64,000 nt of DNA, taken from NCBI RefSeq assembly GCF_002760655.1, contig NZ_PDOC01000004.1:1-64000 (forward strand), given 5' to 3'. This document shows positions 8,033-15,717 of the stretch, piece after piece. Origin of the DNA: Massilia eurypsychrophila (GTDB lineage Bacteria > Pseudomonadota > Gammaproteobacteria > Burkholderiales > Burkholderiaceae_D). The notes beneath the pieces are model-generated. The model saw nothing but the letters and a program-made list of their open reading frames with translations. It was not told the origin of the DNA and made no database searches. Made by a program: the position numbers and the translations under genes. How positions within the stretch are numbered: position 1 is the first letter of the stretch; each line of letters begins with the position of its first letter.

Positions 8033-8429
8033 GTAAGCGTCCGGCCGTCCCATCTATGATTTTCTGATCACCCCGTCCACACTATTTCCCTTTCTACTCG
8101 AGGGAAGCCACCGATGAAGTTTGTAGAACGCGAGGCGCTTTGGCGGGAGCGCGTGGAGCAATGGCGTGGTAGCGGGTTGTCACAGCGCGCATTCGCGCGG
8201 AAGCATGGCTATCCTGTGCGGCAGGTGGGCTATTGGGTACGCCGGCTGGCGGCTCCGCAGTCGACACCACTGATGTTGCCGGTCGCAGTCGATAGCGCTG
8301 CGGCGCCGGCGGGGGCAATGAGCTTGCGCTGCGAGCGCGGCTGGATGTTGACGTTGCCGGGCGACGTGCCGGCAGTCTGGCTGGCCGAGCTGCTGCGCGC
8401 TCTGTAATGGAACTGCGCGCCGAATCGAT
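8033..8429 (+). mobile_element. IS66-family remnant (left end plus tnpA)
   Basis: The segment begins with GTAAGCGTCCGG, the usual start of IS66 terminal repeats, and carries only the first gene (tnpA). The tnpB and DDE transposase genes are missing. The sequence changes abruptly near 8429 into the truncated end of a Fic-like gene on the other strand, so a deletion has removed the rest. Confidence 0.7.
8114..8407 (+). CDS. tnpA: IS66-family accessory protein TnpA
   Basis: 97-residue protein with the IS66 TnpA pattern W..RVEQWRGSGLSQRAFARKHGY...GYWVRRL, a short helix-turn-helix-like domain. Its role in IS66 transposition is accessory. The start at 8114 follows GAGGGAAG. It is intact, but it stands alone because tnpB and tnpC are gone, so it is probably not able to mobilise anything. 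Confidence 0.85.
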   Translation: MKFVEREALWRERVEQWRGSGLSQRAFARKHGYPVRQVGYWVRRLAAPQSTPLMLPVAVDSAAAPAGAMSLRCERGWMLTLPGDVPAVWLAELLRAL

Positions 8430-8564
8430 CTAGCTGGCCACGGCACCAGTGGACATGCCCAGTTGCAGGCGACGAAGATGTTCGAGTTCAGTCACCACGT
8501 CTACCAGTGGCGAATCGAACGCGGGGTTCAGCAGAGTCAGGTCTTGGTGACGAAATGCGGGCAT
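8430..8564 (-). pseudogene. 5' fragment of a Fic-family gene
   Basis: Minus-strand frame of 44 codons that starts at ATG 8564 behind CGGAG (7-base spacing). The residues [20 protein letters not shown] resemble the N-terminal region of Fic/Doc-type proteins that I recall, where such a segment precedes the inhibitory helix and the Fic core. The frame stops at 8430, exactly where the IS66 remnant begins. The catalytic HPFxxGNGR part is absent. It reads as the surviving start of a Fic gene cut by the IS66 event. The family call is from memory of the N-terminal pattern. Confidence 0.5.
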
Positions 8565-8702
8565 GATAGGACTCCGTGAAAACATCTGGAATAGTATCGC
8601 AAATTATCCCGAATTCGTCTCGATGTTATCTGTAAGAAGGCACTGCAACCCACTGAAATTGCTGCGTTTTTCGCACTCTCCGCACTTAAGTATCTAGGAT
8701 AA

Positions 8703-8845
8703 GGGGCCTTCAGCATCTGCAATTCGAGCTTCCCGTTTTCTCCCACTGGTTCCCGTTTTGGTTCTTTGTGGGAAGGCCTCTCCCGTTTTTTACCACCAAC
8801 CCTATAGGCGGCGGGAAACAGCGGGCGCAAACAGGAGGGAGTTTG
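8703..8845 (+). repeat. TCCCGTTTT-rich module, copy 2
   Basis: Second copy of the module at 7593-7737. Its TCCCGTTTT boxes are near 8731, 8750 and 8782, followed by CCCTATAGGCGG, AGCGGG and AGGAGGGAG. It lies right after the stop of the truncated helicase gene on the opposite strand. Confidence 0.6.
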
Positions 8846-8883
8846 AAAATTGGCTGTTTGACATCACCGTTGGTGCCCGACGG

Positions 8884-9414
8884 CTACGCGCGCGCCAGAT
8901 ACTCCCCCTTCAATACGATAACCTCTTTCGCTACAAGTGTGGCCAACGCTTGCTGGGCACGTTCAGTACGGCGCTTGGGCTCGCACGTCAGGCGCGCGGC
9001 AATAAGACCGATAGCCTCATCCATTCGAATGCATGGAGCTTGACCTGGCTCGCCGCCGTTATTGAACTCCACAGATTTGGAGAGCAACTCGTTCAACGTA
9101 TCAAAGGCAATTTTTTGATTCCCTCCGGTCGGCAGCTTCGTCCGCTTCACTGCGCCCATCGTCGTCTCAGGCCCAGCCACGCACGAAGTGATGTCTTCGC
9201 CGTCAATGTCGCGTCCTACAGTCACCACGTCAAGTTTGAAGGAGCACAGTCCCCGTTTCATCGTCTTTTGACTTCGCCACACGCCATTCCCGGCGACTGT
9301 CGGTCTTGTTGACTTCAATCGCACCATCGAGCGCGGCGTAACACGCTTCGGCTTGTCGCCTTTTTTGTTTTTGTATTTATCGCCGTGCGCCGAGGCTGTT
9401 ACATTCAGTAACAT
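8884..9414 (-). pseudogene. C-terminal remnant of a RepA/primase-helicase-type AAA ATPase
   Basis: The frame encodes 176 residues. From about residue 42 it matches the C-terminal region of phage/island AAA ATPases of the primase-helicase type as I recall them: VWRSQKTMKRGL, DVVTVGRDIDGEDITSC, KLPTGGNQKIAFDTL, and RLTCEPKRRTERAQQAL before a short tail. Walker A and B are absent, so the catalytic part is lost. The first 40 residues do not look homologous and run through the right copy of the 16-bp repeat (9341-9356). This is a gene fragment from a mobile element, not a working enzyme. Confidence 0.6.
9341..9356 (+). repeat. Right copy of the 16-bp direct repeat (partner at 7195-7210)
   Basis: ACACGCTTCGGCTTGT, identical to 7195-7210 and in the same orientation. 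Here it sits at the edge of recognisable helicase homology and can also fold as a GGCG...CGCC hairpin followed by a T-run. Confidence 0.5.
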
Positions 9415-9471
9415 TGCCGCCGGCTGATTTACAAATACCTACCGGCAACACGCGGGCGCGCCCCATACACT

Positions 9472-9500
9472 TGTGCATCTCCCAAAACTTGAGATGCACA
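9472..9500 (+). promoter_or_regulatory. Perfect 10-bp hairpin covering the GNAT ribosome-binding site
   Basis: TGTGCATCTC (9472-9481) and GAGATGCACA (9491-9500) are perfect inverted repeats with a 9-base loop and end one base before the ATG at 9502. The GAG of the likely Shine-Dalgarno is inside the 3' arm. It could be an operator or a translational lock. Confidence 0.5.
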
Positions 9501-9501
9501 G

Positions 9502-9951
9502 ATGGATTTTCCCCTCGTTTTTCGCCCTTTGCCGGCGCCACTTAGTAAGAAAACGATCCAGGCGTTTCGCAAGGATGCCGGTTGGCCCCCAGGTGGCGAC
9601 GCGCCTGGCGGCAGCAAACCAACGCACGGCAAAGTGCAATGGGTCACGGTCGACTGCCGCAACAAGATGATTGGCATTGCACGACTGGAGCTGGCACCCC
9701 CGCAATTTTGTTACCTCTCTGACTTGATCATCTCGAGCGCATACCGCCGCAAGGGTGTGGGCGACTGGTTCATGAAAAACATCGAGCGCTATTGCCTTCA
9801 ATTCGGCGTACCGCGCCTGTTGCTCGAACCGCGCGACGGCACCCGGGAATTCTATGAAAAGATGCACTTTGTCGCCGATCCGTATGTTGGCGGCTTCCTC
9901 AAAAAGGACTTGAATCCCTTCCAGCGGCGCACGCTTGCATTGAGCCGCTGA
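9502..9951 (+). CDS. GNAT-family N-acetyltransferase
   Basis: 149-residue protein with the GNAT core: LSDLIISSAYRRKGVGDWFMKNIERYC is the motif A acetyl-CoA pyrophosphate loop (R-R-K-G-V-G), followed by a C-terminal REFYEKMHF. The substrate cannot be told. GNAT enzymes acetylate small molecules or protein amines using acetyl-CoA. It stands at the edge of the debris region, is convergent with the glycan cluster, and has a perfect inverted repeat over its ribosome-binding site. The N-terminal 40 residues are less typical, so the start is not certain. Confidence 0.8.
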   Translation: MDFPLVFRPLPAPLSKKTIQAFRKDAGWPPGGDAPGGSKPTHGKVQWVTVDCRNKMIGIARLELAPPQFCYLSDLIISSAYRRKGVGDWFMKNIERYCLQFGVPRLLLEPRDGTREFYEKMHFVADPYVGGFLKKDLNPFQRRTLALSR

Positions 9952-9957
9952 TCAGTG

Positions 9958-9981
9958 GGCGGCTTCGCCAATGAAGCCGCC
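9958..9981. terminator. Hairpin between convergent genes
   Basis: GGCGGCTTC/GAAGCCGCC, a perfect 9-bp stem with a 6-base loop, between the GNAT stop and the stop of the UXS-like gene. There is no T-run on either strand, so intrinsic termination would be weak. Confidence 0.5.
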
Positions 9982-9983
9982 GG

Positions 9984-10940
9984 TCACCCCGCTTCACGTA
10001 GCTGCCGGAAGTAAGCAATTGTGCGCTCCAGCCCTGCTTGCATCGCCACCTGCGGCTCCCACCCCAGCGCTTGCCGTGCCAGCGAGATGTCGGGCCGCCG
10101 CCGCGCGGGGTCGTCGCTCGGCGCCGGCCGGAAATCAATGCCGGAGCGCGAACCGGTCAGCTCCGTCACCATCGCCGCCAGTTCCAGCATCGTGCATTCG
10201 ACCGGATTGCCAAGATTGACCGGTCCGGTGAATTCGTCGGGACTCTTCATCAGCCGGTCGAAGCCGTCGATCAGGTCGTCGACATAGCAAAATGAGCGCG
10301 TCTGCGAGCCGTCGCCATAAATCGTGATCGGCCGCCCTTCCAGCGCTTGCATGATGAAATTCGATACTACCCTGCCGTCGTTGGGATGCATGTTCGGGCC
10401 GTATGTATTGAAAATACGCGCGACCTTGACGCGCATGCCATGCTGGCGCCGGTAATCCATGAACAAGGTTTCGGCGCAGCGCTTGCCTTCGTCGTAGCAC
10501 GAGCGCAGCCCGATCGGATTGACGTGGCCGACATAGCCTTCCGTCTGCGGATGCACCTGCGGGTCGCCATACACCTCGCTGGTTGACGCTTGCAAAATGG
10601 CTGCCTTCACGCGCTTGGCCAGCCCCAGCATGTTGATCGCGCCATGCACGCTCGTCTTGGTCGTCTGCACCGGATCATACTGGTAATGCACCGGCGAGGC
10701 CGGGCACGCCAGGTTGTAGATCTGGTCCACCTCGACATACAAGGGAAACGTGATGTCATGGCGCAGCAGCTCGAAATTCGGCTCATCGAGCAGCGCAGCG
10801 ATGTTGCGCTTGCAGCCGGTGTAGAAATTATCGAGGCACAGCACGTCATGGCCTTGCGCCAGCAAGTGCGCGCACAAATGCGAGCCGAGGAAGCCGGCCC
10901 CTCCGGTGACCAGGACGCGCTTGCTGTGCTGCTCTTTCAT
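9984..10940 (-). CDS. UDP-glucuronate decarboxylase-like SDR (UXS family)
   Basis: Extended SDR of 318 residues, most like UDP-glucuronate decarboxylase, which makes UDP-xylose. It has the NAD loop GGAGFLGSH (13-21), the family active site T120-S121-E122 and Y149-x3-K153 (CYDEGK), and [10 protein letters not shown] near the end. Its ATG at 10940 overlaps the stop of the GT9 gene (ATGA), so it is the third gene of a carbamoyltransferase-GT9-UXS operon. The inferred role is supply of a nucleotide sugar, probably UDP-xylose, to the glycosyltransferases of the cluster. Related dTDP- or UDP-hexose dehydratase chemistry cannot be excluded by eye. Confidence 0.85.
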   Translation of the reverse strand: MKEQHSKRVLVTGGAGFLGSHLCAHLLAQGHDVLCLDNFYTGCKRNIAALLDEPNFELLRHDITFPLYVEVDQIYNLACPASPVHYQYDPVQTTKTSVHGAINMLGLAKRVKAAILQASTSEVYGDPQVHPQTEGYVGHVNPIGLRSCYDEGKRCAETLFMDYRRQHGMRVKVARIFNTYGPNMHPNDGRVVSNFIMQALEGRPITIYGDGSQTRSFCYVDDLIDGFDRLMKSPDEFTGPVNLGNPVECTMLELAAMVTELTGSRSGIDFRPAPSDDPARRRPDISLARQALGWEPQVAMQAGLERTIAYFRQLREAG

Positions 10941-12028
10941 GACGTCATCTCCGATGCGCGCACGGGGCCGCTGCCGCACAATTCCAGCGCTGCATCGAGC
11001 ACGCGCTCGGCGCTCACGCCCAGCGCGCACGGGTGGCCGATCGGACACGCTTCGAACGCGCACGGACGGCACCCGGCAGCTGCATACAGCACACGGTGGC
11101 GCGCGCGGTCGAGCGGCGCCCACCGTAGCGGATCGCCGCCGGAACTGATGATCACGCTCGGCGTGCCGCTGGCCGCTGCCAGATGCGACACCGCGGTGTC
11201 GTTGCTCACGACCAGCCCGGCGCGCGCCACCAGCAGCGCCAGCGAACCTAAGGTGGTGCGCCCGGTCAGGTCGAACGCGGGCGCCGCCATCTGCGCCATC
11301 ACTTCGGCCGCGACCGCTTGTTCCTCGATGCTGCCGGTGAGCACCACCTGCCAGCCGCGCGCGGCAAGGCCGTCGGCCACCTGCCCGAACCGCGCCGCCG
11401 GCCAGCGCCGCGAGCGCATGCGGGCACCGGCATGGATGCAAACGAAGCGCCGCTCCGGCGGCAGCGGCCCAAGTGCGGCCACTGCGGCCCGGTCGGTCAC
11501 CTCGAACGGGAATTCGAGCGCCGTGTCGTCGCCGCTGCAGCCGAGCGACTGCATCAGCCGCAGGTAGCGGGTCACTTCATGCTCGGGCTCGCCCCACGGC
11601 AAAAAGGTGGCCGGGTCGGGGCACCAGCCGTCGGCTTGGTGGAATCCGGCCATGCGCCGCGCGCCCAGCAGGGCGACGATCGAATTGCTCAGCGCGCCGC
11701 TGCCGTGCAGCTGGATCGCCAGGTCGAAGCGGCGCATGCGCGCATCGGTCAGGAAACGCGGCAGCGCGGCCACATCCGGAATGCGCTCGGGCAGCCCGGG
11801 AAAGCCGGGAAACACCATGAAGGCGTCGATGTAGTGACGGAAGCGGTCGGCAAATTCGCGCGCCCACGGCAGGCCGATGAGGGTGATCCGTGCCTGCGGC
11901 GCAGCGCGGTGCAAGGCCCGCAGCGCCGGCACCACGCACAGCATGTCGCCCAGCTGCAGCGCGCGGAACACGGCAATGCGCCGCATTGCCGCCAGCGCCG
12001 CAGGCGGGTATCCGGACATGTCGTCCAT
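10937..12028 (-). CDS. Glycosyltransferase family 9 (heptosyltransferase-like), first copy
   Basis: 363-residue GT-B enzyme of the ADP-heptose:LPS heptosyltransferase type. The N-terminal [20 protein letters not shown] and the C-terminal [19 protein letters not shown] are the two family signatures. C-terminal cysteines ([15 protein letters not shown]) recall similar clusters in other GT9 proteins. The start ATG at 12028 shares its A with the stop of the carbamoyltransferase gene (TGATG) and follows GGAGG. The donor is probably a nucleotide-activated heptose. A second GT9 lies at 20330-21433, and a GmhB-like phosphatase next to it supports heptose use. Confidence 0.9.
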   Translation of the reverse strand: MDDMSGYPPAALAAMRRIAVFRALQLGDMLCVVPALRALHRAAPQARITLIGLPWAREFADRFRHYIDAFMVFPGFPGLPERIPDVAALPRFLTDARMRRFDLAIQLHGSGALSNSIVALLGARRMAGFHQADGWCPDPATFLPWGEPEHEVTRYLRLMQSLGCSGDDTALEFPFEVTDRAAVAALGPLPPERRFVCIHAGARMRSRRWPAARFGQVADGLAARGWQVVLTGSIEEQAVAAEVMAQMAAPAFDLTGRTTLGSLALLVARAGLVVSNDTAVSHLAAASGTPSVIISSGGDPLRWAPLDRARHRVLYAAAGCRPCAFEACPIGHPCALGVSAERVLDAALELCGSGPVRASEMTS

Positions 12029-13767
12029 CACGCCCCTCCTCCGCCGGCGGCCACGCCGTGCTTCTCGAGCAGGAATGGACCGATCGCCAGCACATCGAGC
12101 GCCGTGCTGCAAAAAGATTCGAGCGCATCGCGCGGCGTGCAGACGATCGGCTGGCCGCGTGTGTTGAACGACGTGTTTACCAGCACCGGCACGCCGGTCA
12201 GCTCGCCGAATGCGCGCACCAGGTCGTAGTAGGCGCCGTGCTGGGCGCGGTTGATGGTCTGGATGCGCGCGCTGCCATCGACGTGGCGCACCGCCGGTAT
12301 GCGCTCGGCCTTGTCGGGTCGCACCTTGTAGACAAACAGCATGAACGGCGAACGGCCGGCATCGACGAACCAGTCGGCCGCCGCCTCTTCCAGCACCAAC
12401 GGCGCCACCGGGCGGAAGTCTTCCCGGTCCTTGATCTGGTTCAGCCGTTCCTGCATCGACGGATCGATCGGCGAGGCCAGGATCGACCGCGAGCCCAGCG
12501 CGCGCGGTCCGAACTCCATGCGTCCCTGAAACCAGCCGACCACCTTGTCCTGCGCCAGCAGGCGCGCCGTTTCCTGCACGATGTCCGCTGGGCGCCGGTA
12601 GGCCAGTTTCGATTCGCGCAGCAACTGTTCGACTTCGTCGTCGGGCCATGCCGGACCAAGGAAGGCGTGCTCCATGTGCCAGCGCCGCGCGCCTTGGCGT
12701 TGTTGCGCATCGACCCACAGCGCGACGCCGAGCGCGGTGCCGGCGTCACCGGCCGCCGGCTGCACCCAGATGTCAGCAAACGGCCCCTGCTCGCGCAGCC
12801 GCGCATTCATGACGCAATTGAGCGCCACGCCGCCGGCCATTGCAAGTTGCCGCATGCCGGTGCACTCGTGCAGCCAGTTGGCTATCCGCAGCACCGTTTC
12901 TTCCAGCACCAGCTGCAGCGAGCGGGCGATGTCGGCATGGCGCGCCTCGAGCGGCCCGCCGCGCGCGCGCGGCGGCCCCAGCGCCGCGGTCAGGTCGCAT
13001 GGCAGCACCTGGTAGCGACCGGAACCGCCGTACCGCACCATCTCGTTGAACTGCGCGGCGAAGCGCGGCGCGCCGTACGACGCCAGCGCCATGACCTTGT
13101 ACTCGTCGCTCGAGCGCAGAAAGCCCAGGTGGCTGGTGACGTCTTCATACAGCAGGCCGAGCGAATCGGGGTAGTCGATCTGGTCGATGCGCCGGTAGTG
13201 CCCGTCCTTGAATTCGCCGTAGCTCGAACACGCCCGTTCGCCACGCCCGTCCATGACCAGCACCGCGCACTGCTCGAACGGCGCCGCCAGGTACGCACTT
13301 GCCTCGTGCCCCAGGTGGTGCTCGACGAAATGCCAGCGGTAGGCCGGCCCTCCCTCGCCAGGCCGAAACAGCGCGGCCAGATGGTGCGGGGCGCCGCTGG
13401 CAAGCTGGCGCGGCGCATTGACGACGTACGACAGCGCCAGCGGATCCCATGGCGACAGCCAGTCCGACGGTTGAGCCGAGGGCTCCAGCGGCAAGGCGAT
13501 GCTGGCGCGCTCGGCCCAGTCGGCCAGTTGCAGCGCCGGATCATATGAATATGCCGCGTGCGCAACGTCGCGCATGCTGATGCCGGCCTCGCGCAGGCAG
13601 CTGGCGATGGCGTGAAACGGCAGTTGCCATACCGTGAACGGCAATGGCCGCTTGCCGTGCTTCTGGCGCGTGAAGCGTTCTTCTTCAGCGGCCGCGATGA
13701 CGACGCCATCTTCCACCAGGCAGGCGGAGCAATCATGAAACGCAGCGTTGATGCCAAGTGTGTACAT
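12028..13767 (-). CDS. Carbamoyltransferase (NodU/CmcH/TobZ family)
   Basis: 579-residue O-carbamoyltransferase. Enzymes of this family transfer carbamoyl from carbamoyl phosphate, through carbamoyl-AMP, to a sugar or antibiotic hydroxyl. The N-terminal Kae1-like half has EEERFTRQKHGKRP, the metal-binding VEHHLGHEASAY (H150, H151, H154) and VMDGRGER. The C-terminal half has GRMEFGPRALGSRSI and PVLVNTSFNTRGQPIV. All signature motifs look intact. The start ATG 13767 follows GGAG; an upstream in-frame extension has no support. First gene of the minus-strand operon, divergent from the ABC-exporter operon. The likely acceptor is the glycan made by the neighbouring transferases. Confidence 0.93.
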   Translation of the reverse strand: MYTLGINAAFHDCSACLVEDGVVIAAAEEERFTRQKHGKRPLPFTVWQLPFHAIASCLREAGISMRDVAHAAYSYDPALQLADWAERASIALPLEPSAQPSDWLSPWDPLALSYVVNAPRQLASGAPHHLAALFRPGEGGPAYRWHFVEHHLGHEASAYLAAPFEQCAVLVMDGRGERACSSYGEFKDGHYRRIDQIDYPDSLGLLYEDVTSHLGFLRSSDEYKVMALASYGAPRFAAQFNEMVRYGGSGRYQVLPCDLTAALGPPRARGGPLEARHADIARSLQLVLEETVLRIANWLHECTGMRQLAMAGGVALNCVMNARLREQGPFADIWVQPAAGDAGTALGVALWVDAQQRQGARRWHMEHAFLGPAWPDDEVEQLLRESKLAYRRPADIVQETARLLAQDKVVGWFQGRMEFGPRALGSRSILASPIDPSMQERLNQIKDREDFRPVAPLVLEEAAADWFVDAGRSPFMLFVYKVRPDKAERIPAVRHVDGSARIQTINRAQHGAYYDLVRAFGELTGVPVLVNTSFNTRGQPIVCTPRDALESFCSTALDVLAIGPFLLEKHGVAAGGGGA

Positions 13768-13800
13768 GCAACCGCTCCATAGGTTGGGTCTACAGAGCTC

Positions 13801-13828
13801 AACATACTTGGCGCGCGTCGATTTGCAA
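13801..13828 (-). promoter_or_regulatory. Possible promoter of the carbamoyltransferase operon
   Basis: In the 146-bp divergent gap, -35 TTGCAA (13828-13823) and -10 TATGTT (13806-13801) with a 16-bp spacer read on the minus strand. The opposite operon must start in the same gap; no clear plus-strand boxes were found. Confidence 0.35.
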
Positions 13829-13913
13829 GGCCGGCCTGCCAGTTCCGCGTCGCCGTTTGAGTTGGCACAGCGTTGATGCGCATCGACTGAGCGGCCGCCA
13901 TGGTCGAACAGGT

Positions 13914-15713
13914 ATGGACCCAACCGCCACCGCTCCACACGCACCAGCCCGCATGACGCAGGAGCTGTGGGACGTGCTGTCGCGCTACCGCTGGCGCATC
14001 GCCGCCGCGCTGGCCTTCCTGATCCTCGCCAAGCTGGCCGCGGTCGCGGTACCGCTGCTGCTCAAGCGAATCATCGACGCCTTTTCCCAGCCGGCGCCGC
14101 TGGCCGCCATCCCCTTGTATCTGCTGGCCGGCTACGCCGTCGTGCGCTTTATCGCCACCATGTTCAATGAATTGCGCGACCTGCTGTTTGCGCGCGTGAC
14201 CCTGGACACCGTGTCCGCGTACGCCCGCCGGGTATTTGCCCACTTGCTGGCGCTCGACGCCGGCTTTCATGCGCGCCGCCAGATCGGCGCGCTGATGCCT
14301 GAGATCGAGCGCGGCACCAACGGCATCGCCTTCCTGCTCGGCGTGGGCATCTTCACCATCATCCCGACGCTGGTCGAAATCAGCCTGGTGCTGGGCATCA
14401 TGGTGAGCCGCTACAGCATCTGGTTTGCCGTCATCATCGCGCTCACTTTCATGACGTACGCCGGCTTCACACTGATGTTTGCAGCGCGCCGCGTGATGTA
14501 CCAGCGCCGCGTCAACAAGCTCGACTCGGTCGCCAAGAGCCACCTGGCCGACAGCCTGATCAACTACGACACGATCAAGTACTTCGCCAATGAAGCGGTG
14601 GAATCGCAGCGCTTCGCCGCCATGATGCGGCACTGGATGGATGCCGGCCAGGGCAACCAGCGCGCGCTGTTCGCCCTGCACATCGGCCAGAGCGCCATCA
14701 TCGCGCTTGGCGTGGCGTTCATCATGCTGCTGGCCGGCGACGCGGTGTGGCGCGGCCGCATCAGCGTCGGCGACCTGGTGCTGGTCAACGCCTACGCCTT
14801 GCAACTGTGCCTGCCGCTAAACGCGCTCGGCTTCGTCTACCGCGAAGCGCGCGACGCCCGCGTCAATACCGAGCGACTGTTCGAGCTGCTGCGCGAACGC
14901 CCGGCCATTGCCGACGAGCCTGGCCTGGCGCAGCAGCAGCCTGGGCCGGGCGAAGTCACGTTCGACCATGTCGACTTCCACTACGACGCGGCGCGCCCGA
15001 TCCTGCGCGACGTCAGCTTCCGCATCCCGCCGGGGCGCACCGTTGCGGTGGTGGGCAAAAGCGGCTCGGGCAAGTCGACCTTGGCGCGCCTGTTGTTGCG
15101 CTTCTACGACCCGGACGGCGGCGCCATCGCTATCGACGGCCAGGACATTGCCACAGTCCGGCCCAGCAGCGTGCGCGGTGGGGTCGGTGTGGTGCCGCAG
15201 GAAACCGTGTTGTTCAACGACACCATCGGCTACAACATTGCCTACGGGCGCATCGGCGCCAGCCACGACGAGATCGTCGCCGCCGCGCGCGCGGCCCACA
15301 TCGACCAGCTGATCGACAGCCTGCCCGAAAAATACGACACGCCGGTCGGCGAACGCGGCGTCAAGCTGTCGGGCGGCGAAAAGCAGCGCATCGCCATTGC
15401 GCGAGTCATCCTGAAGAACCCGCGCATCCTTGTGTTCGACGAAGCAACGTCGGCACTTGATGCGGATTCGGAGCAGGCGATTCAGCAGGAACTGGAGCGC
15501 TTGTCGGCGAATCGAACCACTCTCGTCATCGCGCACCGCCTGTCCAGCATTGTCGCCGCGTACCAGATTCTCGTGATGGACCGCGGCAGCATCGTCGAAC
15601 GCGGCACCCACACAGAACTGTTGCGGCGCAAGGGACTGTACGCCCGCCTGTGGCTGCTGCAACAGCGGATGGCGCGCGATGACACCGACCAGATGATTCC
15701 TACACCGGGGTAA
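13914..15713 (+). CDS. ABC exporter of the Atm1/HMT1 type (fused membrane and ATPase domains)
   Basis: 599-residue half-transporter with six membrane helices (about 20-310) and a C-terminal ATPase. Walker A is VVGKSGSGKST (about 380-389), with the signature LSGGEKQRIAIARV (about 485) and Walker B ILVFDEATSALD. The stretch DSLINYDTIKYFANE is typical of Atm1-type exporters, whose known members export glutathione conjugates. The start ATG 13914 is chosen because upstream codons lack support; its ribosome site is weak. First gene of the plus-strand glycan operon; the next gene starts 4 bases after its stop. It may export the glycan or a lipid-linked intermediate, but that is only inferred from position. 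Confidence 0.9.
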   Translation: MDPTATAPHAPARMTQELWDVLSRYRWRIAAALAFLILAKLAAVAVPLLLKRIIDAFSQPAPLAAIPLYLLAGYAVVRFIATMFNELRDLLFARVTLDTVSAYARRVFAHLLALDAGFHARRQIGALMPEIERGTNGIAFLLGVGIFTIIPTLVEISLVLGIMVSRYSIWFAVIIALTFMTYAGFTLMFAARRVMYQRRVNKLDSVAKSHLADSLINYDTIKYFANEAVESQRFAAMMRHWMDAGQGNQRALFALHIGQSAIIALGVAFIMLLAGDAVWRGRISVGDLVLVNAYALQLCLPLNALGFVYREARDARVNTERLFELLRERPAIADEPGLAQQQPGPGEVTFDHVDFHYDAARPILRDVSFRIPPGRTVAVVGKSGSGKSTLARLLLRFYDPDGGAIAIDGQDIATVRPSSVRGGVGVVPQETVLFNDTIGYNIAYGRIGASHDEIVAAARAAHIDQLIDSLPEKYDTPVGERGVKLSGGEKQRIAIARVILKNPRILVFDEATSALDADSEQAIQQELERLSANRTTLVIAHRLSSIVAAYQILVMDRGSIVERGTHTELLRRKGLYARLWLLQQRMARDDTDQMIPTPG

Positions 15714-15717
15714 TGGG

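Noticed and set aside
8114-8407. Small DNA-binding regulator
   Set aside because: The sequence pattern is that of IS66 TnpA, and an IS66-type left end lies at 8033.
12990-14804. Minus-strand frame spanning the carbamoyltransferase and ABC gene starts
   Set aside because: It crosses two genes in the wrong frames; no domain.
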